64,000 nucleotides of DNA from Undaria pinnatifida. Lineage: Eukaryota; Sar; Phaeophyceae; Laminariales; Alariaceae. This document shows positions 30,000 to 38,850 of this stretch, one piece after another. Made by a program: the position numbers and the translations under genes. The DNA lies in NCBI GenBank assembly GCA_012845835.1, contig JABAKD010000030.1, forward strand, positions 15,821,210-15,885,209, in the 5' to 3' direction. The notes under the pieces are model-generated. The model searched no databases. It had not been told where the DNA came from and saw only the letters and a list, made by a program, of their open reading frames with translations. Positions within the stretch are counted from its first letter, which is position 1. Each line of letters opens with the position of its first letter.

Positions 30000-31960
30000 G
30001 GGTCTACGACATTATTCATACCCGTAACCAATACCGCCGCACCGCCGCAGCCTAAACAACGGCCACATCCGACAAGGGGGAAGGTGAATGAGACCAGAAA
30101 CACAAACCATTCCTGGCGTATACCACCTTCGATATCTAATAGCAATACGGTGACGAAGTCAATGCATACGAATAAAAGACACCAGTCCAGAGTACGGGGA
30201 AAATAGGCATGAAGGCCTTTACGCCACCCGCAGCTTTTACCAGCATTTTAGGTCTACAACCACGCATAGGCACATACCCCGTAATACTATGCACCCCGAA
30301 ACGTCCTTAATCATTAGGGACGACTTCATAACAAGGGAAACTTCCAAGCCCCCCCCTCCCCGCTCCCATCCACCTTCCCCGCGACACAAAGGTGTCGGCG
30401 ACACGAGAGTGTTGGCGAATAAACAACGCAATGGCAGCTCCCGCCGGTCATTTTCCACTCTTTGACAACGGGCACCAAGAAGAGGAGGGTACCTATTCCA
30501 GGGGAAGCTACACGCCCATTTTTGGTGGTTCAACACCCTCGCAACCCCCACCTCCCACACCTACGCCCACCACAAACACCTGGCAGACCGCAAGTGCACA
30601 TGACATAATCAGCCGGTCATTCCCCATTACTTCAAAGCAGCAGCAACAGGATAGGATCCGATCCAGTGTACGCCACGAGCTTGTGACGAAGACTTCCTCG
30701 CCCCCCCCACCCCATCCTTGCCCCTCGTATCGCTTCATACCCGCAACCAACAACGCCGTACCGCAGCAGCCTAAGCAACAGTCAGACCCACAACCGGGCA
30801 AGGGGAATTATTTCAATAACACAAAACATTCCTAACAAATGCCACGTTCGATATGTATCAGCAATACGGTGACGAAGTCAATGCCTACGAACAACAGACG
30901 CCAGCCCCCCCCATTCCTCCTTGCCCCTCGTATCGCTTCATATTCGCAACCAATAACGCCGCACCGCTGCATCCTAAGCATCGGCCACATCCGGCAGTCG
31001 GAATAGGGGAATGAGACAAGAAAGACAAAACGTTTCTAACGTATACAACCTTCCGCATTTATCAGCAATACGGAGAAAAAATCAATCCATACGAATAACA
31101 GACGCCAGCGCAGAGTGCGGGGTAAATAGGCATCAAGGCCTTTGCACGACCCGCTGCTTCCACCAGCCTTTTCTGTCCACCACCACGCGTAGCCACATAC
31201 CCTGTACCCTATTACTGTGTACCCCGAAACGTCCTTAATCGTTGTAGACGACTTCGCTACGAGAGAAACAACCAACCCCACATCACCACCCCCCCTCCCT
31301 TCCCTCCCCCCCCTCCCGCCCCCATCCACCTTCCCCGAACAGCAAAGGTGTCATCGACAGGAGGTGCTCAGCAAATGAAAAACACAATCGCAGCATTCGC
31401 CGGCCATTTTCCACTCTTTGACGACGGGCAGCAAGAAGAAGACCGTACACATTCCAGCTAAAGCCACACACTCTTGCGTGATGGCTGGCGACCCACACTC
31501 CCCCCACCCCCCAAACCCACGTCCACCACAAAAATCTGGCACACGGCGAATAGACATAACATAATCAGCCGGTCATTTTCGACTACTTCAAAGCAGTAAC
31601 AACAGGATAGGATCCGGTCCGGTGTTCGCCACGAGCTTGTGACGAAGACTTCCTCGCCCCCCCCACCCCCTCCTTGCCCCTCGTATCACTTCATACCCGC
31701 AACCAACAACGCCGCACCGCAGCAGCCTAAGCAACAGTCAGACCCACAACCGGGCAAGGGGAATTATTTCAATAACACAAAACATTCCTAACGTGTACCA
31801 CGTTCGATATGTATCAGCAATACGGTGACGAAGTCAATGCCTACGAACAACAGACGCCAGCCCAGAGTACGGGGTGAATAGGCATGAAGGCCTTTACGCC
31901 ACCCGCTGCTTCCACTAGCCTTTTTCGTCAACGACCACTCATCGCCACACCTCTTTCTCC
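30000..31960. repeat. Tandem duplication of a ~0.93-kb C-rich unit (two units plus a partial third)
   Basis: A segment containing 'gaaacgtccttaatc' occurs at about 30297 and 31225. 'gccggtcattttccactctt' occurs at 30442 and, with one change, at 31398. 'ttgtgacgaagacttcctcg' occurs at 30680 and 31635. 'cagcaatacggtgacgaagt' recurs at about 30859 and 31816, with a variant near 30141. The 30675-30840 and 31630-31795 stretches are almost identical while neighbouring parts are clearly diverged, which points to recent conversion or unequal crossing-over. Each unit contains two related halves, one with 'cggccacatccg' and one with 'cagtcagaccca'. C-runs mark 30345-30360, 30700-30710 and 31290-31320. 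Confidence 0.85.
30431..30835 (+). CDS. Hypothetical Pro/Gln-rich ORF within the tandem unit
   Basis: A 134-codon frame begins at an ATG and reads MAAPAGHFPLFDNG, then a Pro/Thr-rich segment, SKQQQQDR, a second Pro run, and a Gln/Lys-rich C-terminus. No domain is recognised. In the second tandem unit the same frame begins AGHFPLFDDGQQEE but meets a TAA within about 30 codons, so the frame is not maintained in both units. That argues against a conserved protein, although unit 1 could still be expressed. Confidence 0.2.
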   Translation: MAAPAGHFPLFDNGHQEEEGTYSRGSYTPIFGGSTPSQPPPPTPTPTTNTWQTASAHDIISRSFPITSKQQQQDRIRSSVRHELVTKTSSPPPPHPCPSYRFIPATNNAVPQQPKQQSDPQPGKGNYFNNTKHS

Positions 31961-33944
31961 TGCTTCTTTCTCCTGCAGCGGCTGCCTCGCTGGTTATGCG
32001 GCTCTTCTCTTGCGACTACTGCCGGTGTCTGCTATGCGCTCTCGCGGTCTCCCTTGTACCAGGCTTCATGGTCTTCGCACATGTTTTTACGAATAAATAT
32101 CGCATTCCTTTGGGACCTGGGCGGCGGAAATAAATAATCTCCTGATGAACACAGCCTTGTCCAAGAACCCCTACATCTCTAACTGCCACAAAACAACGAC
32201 TGTCATTCTCTCGCCCTCAGCACAGACCCCCATCCACACCGCCAATAAGACACACCGACTACTTCTGTGTTCAGTGGGAGACACGTCCCCCCACGTAGCG
32301 TCTTGGTCGGAGTGTGGGCGTTGCTGGTGCATTGCGGCTGTCGCTACTCCTCTCTCGCGACTGATGTCGGTGTCTGCTATTGCTGTGGGTGCCTGCTGTG
32401 AAACTTTGTATATTTGGTATTTGCCTGACTTCTGCGTGTCGTCGGTTTCGTACTCTTCATAGTCCCGGTTAACTCACTTGGCACGCACTGTGTACAAGCA
32501 GTCACCGAATAATTTTCCCAACCGACTTCATTTCTTGAAAACTGCTAGCTTGGGTCGACCGCACTTAGAACGCTGACATCCCCCTCGAGCACGTTCGACG
32601 CCCGACGTATTATCAGTGACAAGTGTCGATTACGCATAACATGATGGGCCAAGCGAGGGACGCCAGCTACCTTTTGGACGTCGGGATAAAGACAGACCGC
32701 GGGATAGAAATTGACGGTTTCAAAAGACAAGCAGGCTCTGAGTTATGTCCAGGAAATTATACATCGAACGGTACCACGGCCCCTACAAGGAGCCTCACAA
32801 TACTACGTGGTAGCGACCCAATAGGCCCAAGACCCTCTTCATATCGGTGCGCGTGGGCCATGTTAGGCGGAGACACACCCGGTACCTATTTCCAGCGTTT
32901 TGCCGTGTTTCATGCATGCTTCGGAGATCGTCGCTTGTACCATGAATTGTTGTTGCTGTGCTCTCCATAACGTAGGTGTTCAACCTCTGTACCGGCCGCT
33001 CCAACTGTCCGCTAGCTAATTCGCAATTATTTACTTGTCGGTAACCGCAAACTCTCCAGCCAGCCCGTAGTCAGTGTTCAGGTCACCGCCGAAATATCAC
33101 TCGTTACGAACGATGAGAGCTTCGTGCTGTGTCTGCAGCGAGCCCTACCTCCATCCGCTTTTGAACACGGTCTCCATCACAGCACCCCAAGCTCTGAAGC
33201 CTGCCGAACCCACCGTACTTGTGACGAATATAAAATAAAACGACGCCGGGTGGAATGTTGGCACGCACTCTAAACGCTGGAGATCTTTCAAAGAATATGT
33301 CGCCCTCAACCCCGACGGTTTCTCGTACCATCGCTAAAGCAAGTTATTCCCCTTACAAGCCGTGACGAGATTGTTTGATCGTAGTTGTGGACTGTGGAAG
33401 TGAAAGCCCCGCCTAACCATCGAACAGCCTCCGATCCCGCTCCTGACGCGGATGTCAACAGAAACGAGCCACAGCACGAGCGTGACCCACGCTTTCCACC
33501 GAGTCTACGTGGTCATCGTTTGCCCTAAGTGTGTGCGTCGTTGGTGGTGTGCCCATCTCATTTCGTGGCACTGGTACCGGCGTGCTACATCTTAATTACT
33601 TTTGCCAATATGTACTGACACGTCCTCTTCTGTGTCTAGGAAATGCTAAACAACAGTGACGGAGGTACGATGACGGGGGAGGCCTCGACGAAGCCACGGT
33701 GACCCGGAGGCGTTTCCGCTGTTTCGATTATCTTCTCTCCCGGGCTTATTGCGAAATTGGTGTTAGTTGGTACGATGGAGGCCATGCTTGCAAATGAAGA
33801 ACATAACAACGGCCACCCACCCACCCCGACGTTCGTGCACCACACCTTCATACGTCGGGGTTAGGGTATGGTGCATCTGCAAGCCGCGGTCAGGTCGAGC
33901 TGTCCATGACGTGCACCACATTCCGGAACATAATTCAAGATTAG
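31961..33944. other. No recognised gene
   Basis: A diverged repeat of the 'cgactg-tgtcggtgtctgct' type occurs near 32015 and 32356. Otherwise there are only short unassigned frames on both strands. Confidence 0.4.
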
Positions 33945-35135
33945 GTGGTAGCTTTCATGAAAGCTACTTATCTGGAGTATTTCGTAAAAGTTCATTGCAT
34001 GGAAGCTTTCGTGGAAGCTTTCGTAGAAGTTACTTCCATGAAAGCTTCCACTGAGGCTTTCGTGAGAGCTTTCGTGGAGGTTACTTCCGTGGAAGCTTTC
34101 GTGGAAACTTTGGTTGAGGTTACTTCCATGAAAGCTTCCGTGGAAGTTACTCCCATGGAGGCTTTCGTGGAAGCTTACGTGAACGTTACGTCCGTGGAAG
34201 CTTCCGTGGGAGTTTTCGTGAAAGTTACTTCCATTAAAGCTTTCGTGGAAGCTGTCGTGGAAGTTACTTTCATCATGGAAGCTTTCGTGGAAGCTTTCGT
34301 GGAAGCTACTTCCATGGAAACTGCATGGGAAGCTTTCGTAGAAGCTTTTGTTGAAGATTTTGTTCAAGTTACTTCCGTCGAAGCTTCCATGGAAGCTTTC
34401 GTGGAAGTTACGAAAGCTTCCGTCGAAGAAAATTCCACGGAAGCTTCCGTGGAAGCTGTAGTGGAAGCTTTAGTGGAAGTTGCTTCCCTGAAAGCCAAGG
34501 AAGCTTGTGGACGCTTCCATGAAATTTAATTCCATGGAAGCTTTCGTGGAAGCTTTCGTGGAAGTTACTTCCATGGAAGCTTTCGTGGTAGCTTTCGTGG
34601 AAGCTTTCGTGGAAGCTTTCGTTCAAGTTACTTCCATGGAAGCTTCCATATCTTCCATGGAAGCTTTTTTGAAGTGACGAAAGCTTCCGTGGAAATATGT
34701 TCCACGGAAGCTTTCGTGGAAGATTTCGTGGAAGCTTCCGTGGAAGTTACTTCCATGGAAACTTTCGTGGTAGCTTTCGTGGAAGCTTTCGTGGAAGATT
34801 TCGTTCAAGTTACTTCTATGGAAGCTTCCATATCTTCCATGGAAGCTTCCATATCTTCCATGGAAGCTTGTGTTGAAGTGACGAAAGCTTCCGTGGAAAT
34901 ATGTTCCACGGAAGCTTTCGTGGAAGATTTGGTAGAAGCTTCCGTGGAGGTTACCTCCATGAAAGCTTCCATGGAAGTTTCGTGGAAGCTTCTTTCAAAG
35001 TTACTTCCATGGAAGTTTTCGTGGAAGCTTTCGTGGAAGCTCCCGTGGAAGTTACTTCTGTGGAAGCTTCCAATGCTGCATGGAAGCTTCCATGGAAGCG
35101 GTGAAATATTCCACGGAAGCTTTCATGATCTTCCA
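33945..35135. repeat. AAGCTT-rich near-palindromic satellite, array 2, with higher-order repeat
   Basis: Same monomer family as array 1 ('gaagctttcgtg', 12 bp, plus 'gaagttacttccatg' variants) but cleaner. A higher-order unit is visible: 'gaagtgacgaaagcttccgt' starts at 34671 and again at 34875, a 204-bp period (17 x 12), with a related start at 34403. The frames stay open for 194 codons (33945-34529, plus), 164 codons (34674-35168, plus) and 168 codons (33861-34367, minus), again because the period is divisible by three. Confidence 0.95.
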
Positions 35136-35349
35136 CGCAAAATGCAAGTAGTGCAGGACACCGGGTAATAACTTCGCCATTTTTGTCTTAACGCGTACAT
35201 GATATCTGTAGTTAAAATAGTAGGGTGGCAGCGTATCAATTTGGGACCTTGATTCGAGTCTCACGAAACTATTTTTTTTTTCATAGTGGGATTTTTACAT
35301 GATATCTATTACATCACTTCGTAAATCACTACTACGGTCTTCATACTCC
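35136..35349. other. No recognised feature
   Basis: Unique-looking spacer. It includes 'tacatgatatct' twice (35197 and 35297) and a T-run near 35270. Confidence 0.4.
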
Positions 35350-35740
35350 CGATCGATGTATACCAAAACCCGCCATTATAGTGCAACAAACAAAATAATA
35401 AGACCACCCCCAGGTAGAGAAAACTTACCTACGCACTTAACCAAAAGTACCTACAACCCTTAACCAAGCCAATCCATCCGCAAACCACCCACCATACATA
35501 TGATAGAGCAGTATAGTGGAAACTACATGGTAAAAATATAAACTAGATATGATGTCAAATCTTGTTCGAAATTCCCCACCTAAAGTAAAAATACCAACAC
35601 CAATCATTATAGTGGAAACTTTTTTTTGTTTTTGCTAACAAAAGAATAGGACCCCTCCCATTAATTTGTTTTTGTATCCATATCGTATATTTCAAGTACC
35701 AACAAGCAGCTTGAAAAAATGAGTGTTGACCCGAAATTCG
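35350..35740 (+). repeat. Two copies of a ~130-bp direct repeat; third at 37490-37650
   Basis: Blocks 'ataccaacaccaatcattat' (35588), 'aaaagaataggacccctcc' and 'agtaccaacaa' recur in order at 37493-37640. A more diverged version starts at about 35357 ('ataccaaaacccgccattat'). The copies at 35588 and 37493 sit outside the two ends of the inverted-repeat element at 35772-37477, so this is either the pre-existing target repeat or part of a larger composite. Confidence 0.7.
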
Positions 35741-35771
35741 TCAAACTCACGGCTGACGTGCTGAATTGTTT

Positions 35772-37477
35772 TGGGCAATAACCAAAAACGGGTATACCGG
35801 TCACTTTCCTACCAAAAACGGGTACACTCTAAAATCAAGTGAAAAACCCACCGCACGAGACACGCGATTGGTCAGAAAACATTTGTACCTGGTTTTGATA
35901 AATCATGTCCGGGGTGCACCCGTAAATGGCCATTGTTTTTGGCTTTCACCTGTTTTTGATTGTATCTAAGCCAATCAGATGCCTTCATGTACATTACACC
36001 CAATCAGAGGCAATGCATTGATCCCATATGTACGAACGTCGCTTTCGCTGGGATGGAACGCCATTGTGGTGCCTGAAAGAAAGGCCAAGAGGTTCACCGC
36101 AGCTTCGACCCCCTTCCACAGTAAACACCACTTCACCCCTGTCACACACGTAGCTGAAGAGGACAACCCAGCAGGAAGCTGGCGTCCCTGTATCCGTCAG
36201 CACCGCCACGCGTGCCAGCAGCAACATCCTCCTTCCTGATGCCACCGAGGTTGCCAACCCGTACCATGATTTCTGCCCCACAGGCGTATTTTCAGGCTCT
36301 CTCCGACGCGTCGTACAGGGAGTGTTCTTCATGGATACCTGGTGCCTGGTATCATATCGATGGGGCCCATCATATGCCAGGTACCAGGTATACGTAAAAA
36401 GGCCCATACGTGAAGGAAAAACTGAAAGGTTTCGTCATCTACACAATACCTGGTATATGTCTACATTGATTATGCGAGTTAATGTGAGAACAACAACAAC
36501 ATCGCACATACTTGCTGAGGGGCCGATCATACTTGTTTACCGGCTCGTATGATACAATTACGAGCCTACAATTACTGCTAACTGATCATATATTATAAAA
36601 ATTAAAATACACTCATATATATCGTACAACAGTCCATGTTTGACGAGTACTACTCCGGAGTATGTGGTATTATTATTAAAATAATTATGCGGTACATTTT
36701 TTATTTTTTTTTTTTTTTTCCTCACACGTCTACTTTCCAGCTTCTGGACAAGCCGTGGTCACAGGTGTCGTCCCTTCTCCCCCCCGGTTCTTGCCTTCAA
36801 CTTTTATCGCGCATAGGGTTCAGCAATCCCACTGCTCGTCGATTTTTCATCGAGTGTTGCCAACTCACGCTCTCGCGCTTTCCGCAAGTCAATTTGTGCA
36901 CAAGAAAAAGTCCCAACAAATTTAGACGAATATGCACTCGGCGGGGCTCGAACTCACAAAAAGACCTATATACCAGGCTCGAGGATAATCTGATACGCCA
37001 CCGGGGCGACCGGCCGGTACATATCGTAGTACGAGTACGAATGAGTGTGATCACAACAACAAATACACGTATTTCATTTTCGCTCGCTGGTTCGCTCGCC
37101 CGCCGTCGCTCTTGTTACTACTATGTCCCATGGTCATAGGGATGACACTATATGTTTTGAAGTGATGAATACAGTAGTACATGTTTGACGAGAATACTCG
37201 TACGTATACGTGACACATATCGTAGCTCGAGTACGAAGAATGAGGGTGATCATGACAACAAATGCATGCATTCAATCACCAACTAACAACTACACAACAT
37301 AGTCTATACCATGTACGAGTACACCTCATGTCTAGCGTCAGCAGGCCAAAAAACGAGAGGTTCATCGACTGGCAGTCGCGTGGTTCGAACGTGGGGTGCG
37401 TTTTTCGCTTGATTTTAAATTGTAACCGTTTTTTAGAAAAAAAGTGACCGGGTATACCCGTTTTTGGTTATTGCCCA
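35772..37477. mobile_element. DNA-transposon-like element with ~110-bp terminal inverted repeats
   Basis: The left end starts 'tgggcaataaccaaaaacgg' at 35772. The right end, reverse-complemented from 37477, starts with the same 20 bases. Similarity continues inward for about 110 bp ('gtcactttcctaccaaaaac', 'aaaatcaagtgaaaaacc', 'ccacgcgac/acacgcgat'). Both ends are flanked by short T runs, so a TTT-type target duplication is possible but not proven. Total length is 1.7 kb, including a nested SINE1. No transposase was recognised inside, so it would be non-autonomous. Two copies of a 'gtttgacgagtactac'-like block lie on either side of the SINE (36637 and 37177). Confidence 0.7.
36700..37016 (-). 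mobile_element. SINE1, copy 2, nested in the inverted-repeat element
   Basis: Reads on the minus strand from the tRNA-like head 'ccggtcgccccggtggcgta' (37016 downward) with B box 'gagttcgagcccc'. The body is shared with 19912-20252 ('gaaaaatcgacgagcagtgg', 'tgtgaccacggcttgtccag'), ending in an A-rich tail (T-run 36698-36719 on plus). It is the best-preserved head of this family in the window. Confidence 0.9.
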
Positions 37478-37489
37478 TTTTTTTATAAG

Positions 37490-37650
37490 GAGTATAAAAT
37501 ACCAACACCATCAGTCTAATAGTGTACCTGGTAGTGGAGAAAAGCAAAATAAAATGCCAATTTTAATCAAAAGAATAGGACCCCTCCGATTAAAAAAAAC
37601 TCACCCACATGGAACATTACAACAGTACCAACAACGCAGCGGGTACTGAC
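37490..37650 (+). repeat. Third copy of the ~130-bp direct repeat
   Basis: Matches 35588-35720 in the same orientation ('ataccaacaccat', 'aaaagaataggacccctcc', 'agtaccaacaacgcagc'). It lies just right of the terminal inverted repeat. Confidence 0.7.
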
Positions 37651-37796
37651 CTTAAATTTATTATGATGTAGAAAGCCAGATGAGGTATACAGAACACGTC
37701 ATATTGTTGCAAAAACATGAATGACCCCGTCGTTCCAACGAAATGGTGCGAGGGAGCCTGGATATAAAGTATCTATTTTGCTGTATGAAGCCCTAT

Positions 37797-38065
37797 AATA
37801 AAGAGTCATCCCGCATTAGAGGTGCATCAGATTCTAAAAATTTAATGAGCCCCTGACATGATGAGCAGCTTAACTTCTCACCAGAAACATGACCTCGAAG
37901 GCATTCGTTCGCGTAACCCGACCAAGCTTCTATGCCCTTGTTCTAAATGTAATTATACTCGTAACATTGCGCACACTAACTGGTAGTTCCTCATACATGA
38001 GGAGCTGAACCGGCTAGAAACGCCATATATATGGTGAACTCAAAAAGGTACAACCCCCCCGCACT
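37797..38065 (+). repeat. R2 dispersed repeat, copy 2
   Basis: Aligns by eye with 16640-16905 and 47693-47965 through 'gagtcatcccgcattagagg', 'cttctcaccagaaac', 'ttcgttcgcgtaacccgacc', 'tggtagttcct' and 'ctagaaacgcc'. Followed by a short C-run. Confidence 0.7.
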
Positions 38066-38280
38066 AAAGAGGGGTGACTAAAATGTGTTACTCGTCGTCA
38101 TAGAGGAGTTAAACGGCAAGTTATGATAGAGGAGGTATTTAAACCCAAATGGCATGTCTCAACGATATCGCTGCTTAACCGTGCTCTTCCAGCGGACCGC
38201 AAGCCCTCCAAAGGTCAGACAGCAAACTGATTCTACGATAGCCCCCGCCCAAAACAGGCGATTTCTTTGACGAACGTTTC

Positions 38281-38463
38281 ATGGCTACTCGACACGAGGA
38301 AAGATGCTATGAAAAAAGTATCTCCGTTTATTTGCTTGTTTGCAAAGGACAATCAAACGATGACGTCGGGGTGGCAAGGGGCACCTTATTTCAGGAGTTA
38401 CGGCCGGATGCTGGTTTCGAAGCCGGCGATTTCGTTAAAGAAGAGTTGAGGGGGCTATCGTAG
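38281..38463 (+). CDS. Short hypothetical ORF
   Basis: A 60-codon frame with an ATG start and TAG stop. The second half (SNDDVGVARGTLFQELRPDA, then GFEAGDFVKEELRGLS) has the acidic, low-stop-bias look of a real protein C-terminus. No family is recognised. It is short enough to be fortuitous. Confidence 0.15.
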   Translation: MATRHEERCYEKSISVYLLVCKGQSNDDVGVARGTLFQELRPDAGFEAGDFVKEELRGLS

Positions 38464-38532
38464 GGTCTTGTCCTTCGCTGTCACCGGAGGGCCCATCGGA
38501 TAAACCTTCCTTCAATCGCTCTGCGTCAAGCT

Positions 38533-38799
38533 TCACACGTCTGTCTGGAGACGATTTACGATCTCATTTTGGGTATCTAGTCGGGAAGCTGTGACGATAG
38601 CTTGCTGATCTTCTATGTATTTGCGCGTACAACTCTTAACGACGGCCGTGGTGGTCGAATTAGTAGGCTGGCCCCGGGTGATGGTATGGCCTGTTAACAC
38701 CCCGTACATGTCTACGCCATCAGCGCCGACCCCAACTTCGTCGCCGCTACCCCGTACTCTAGCACCCAAACTGGTGAGAGCACTTTCCAGTTGGTGCAT
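38533..38799 (-). CDS. Candidate terminal exon, unknown protein
   Basis: A minus frame of 88 codons from ATG at 38799 to TGA at 38533. On the coding strand the ATG is preceded by 'cattgtgtttcag|ggc', an attractive 3' splice site, and the frame stays open upstream through it to 38850. So either ATG 38799 is a start or this is the last exon. The product is mixed alpha/beta-like, with GSGDEVGVGADGVDMYGVL and a C-terminal KYIEDQQAIVTASRLDTQNE. The amino-acid mix looks coding, but I recognise no family and found no upstream exon. Confidence 0.3.
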   Translation of the reverse strand: MHQLESALTSLGARVRGSGDEVGVGADGVDMYGVLTGHTITRGQPTNSTTTAVVKSCTRKYIEDQQAIVTASRLDTQNEIVNRLQTDV

Positions 38800-38850
38800 G
38801 CCCTGAAACACAATGAATGGTGCACTTCTAATGTAGCACGCGTTCAACAA

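Noticed and set aside
33945-34529. 194-codon repeat-protein gene
   Set aside because: Equivalent frames are open on the opposite strand and the openness follows from a 12-bp period; treated as satellite.
36944-37016. tRNA gene on the minus strand (A and B boxes, 'gagttcgagcccc')
   Set aside because: The acceptor and anticodon stems do not pair and the sequence continues into a SINE1 body with an A-rich tail, so it is a SINE head.
36636-37139. 167-codon plus-strand frame
   Set aside because: It runs antisense through SINE1 copy 2 and matches a similar antisense frame in the other SINE1 copy.
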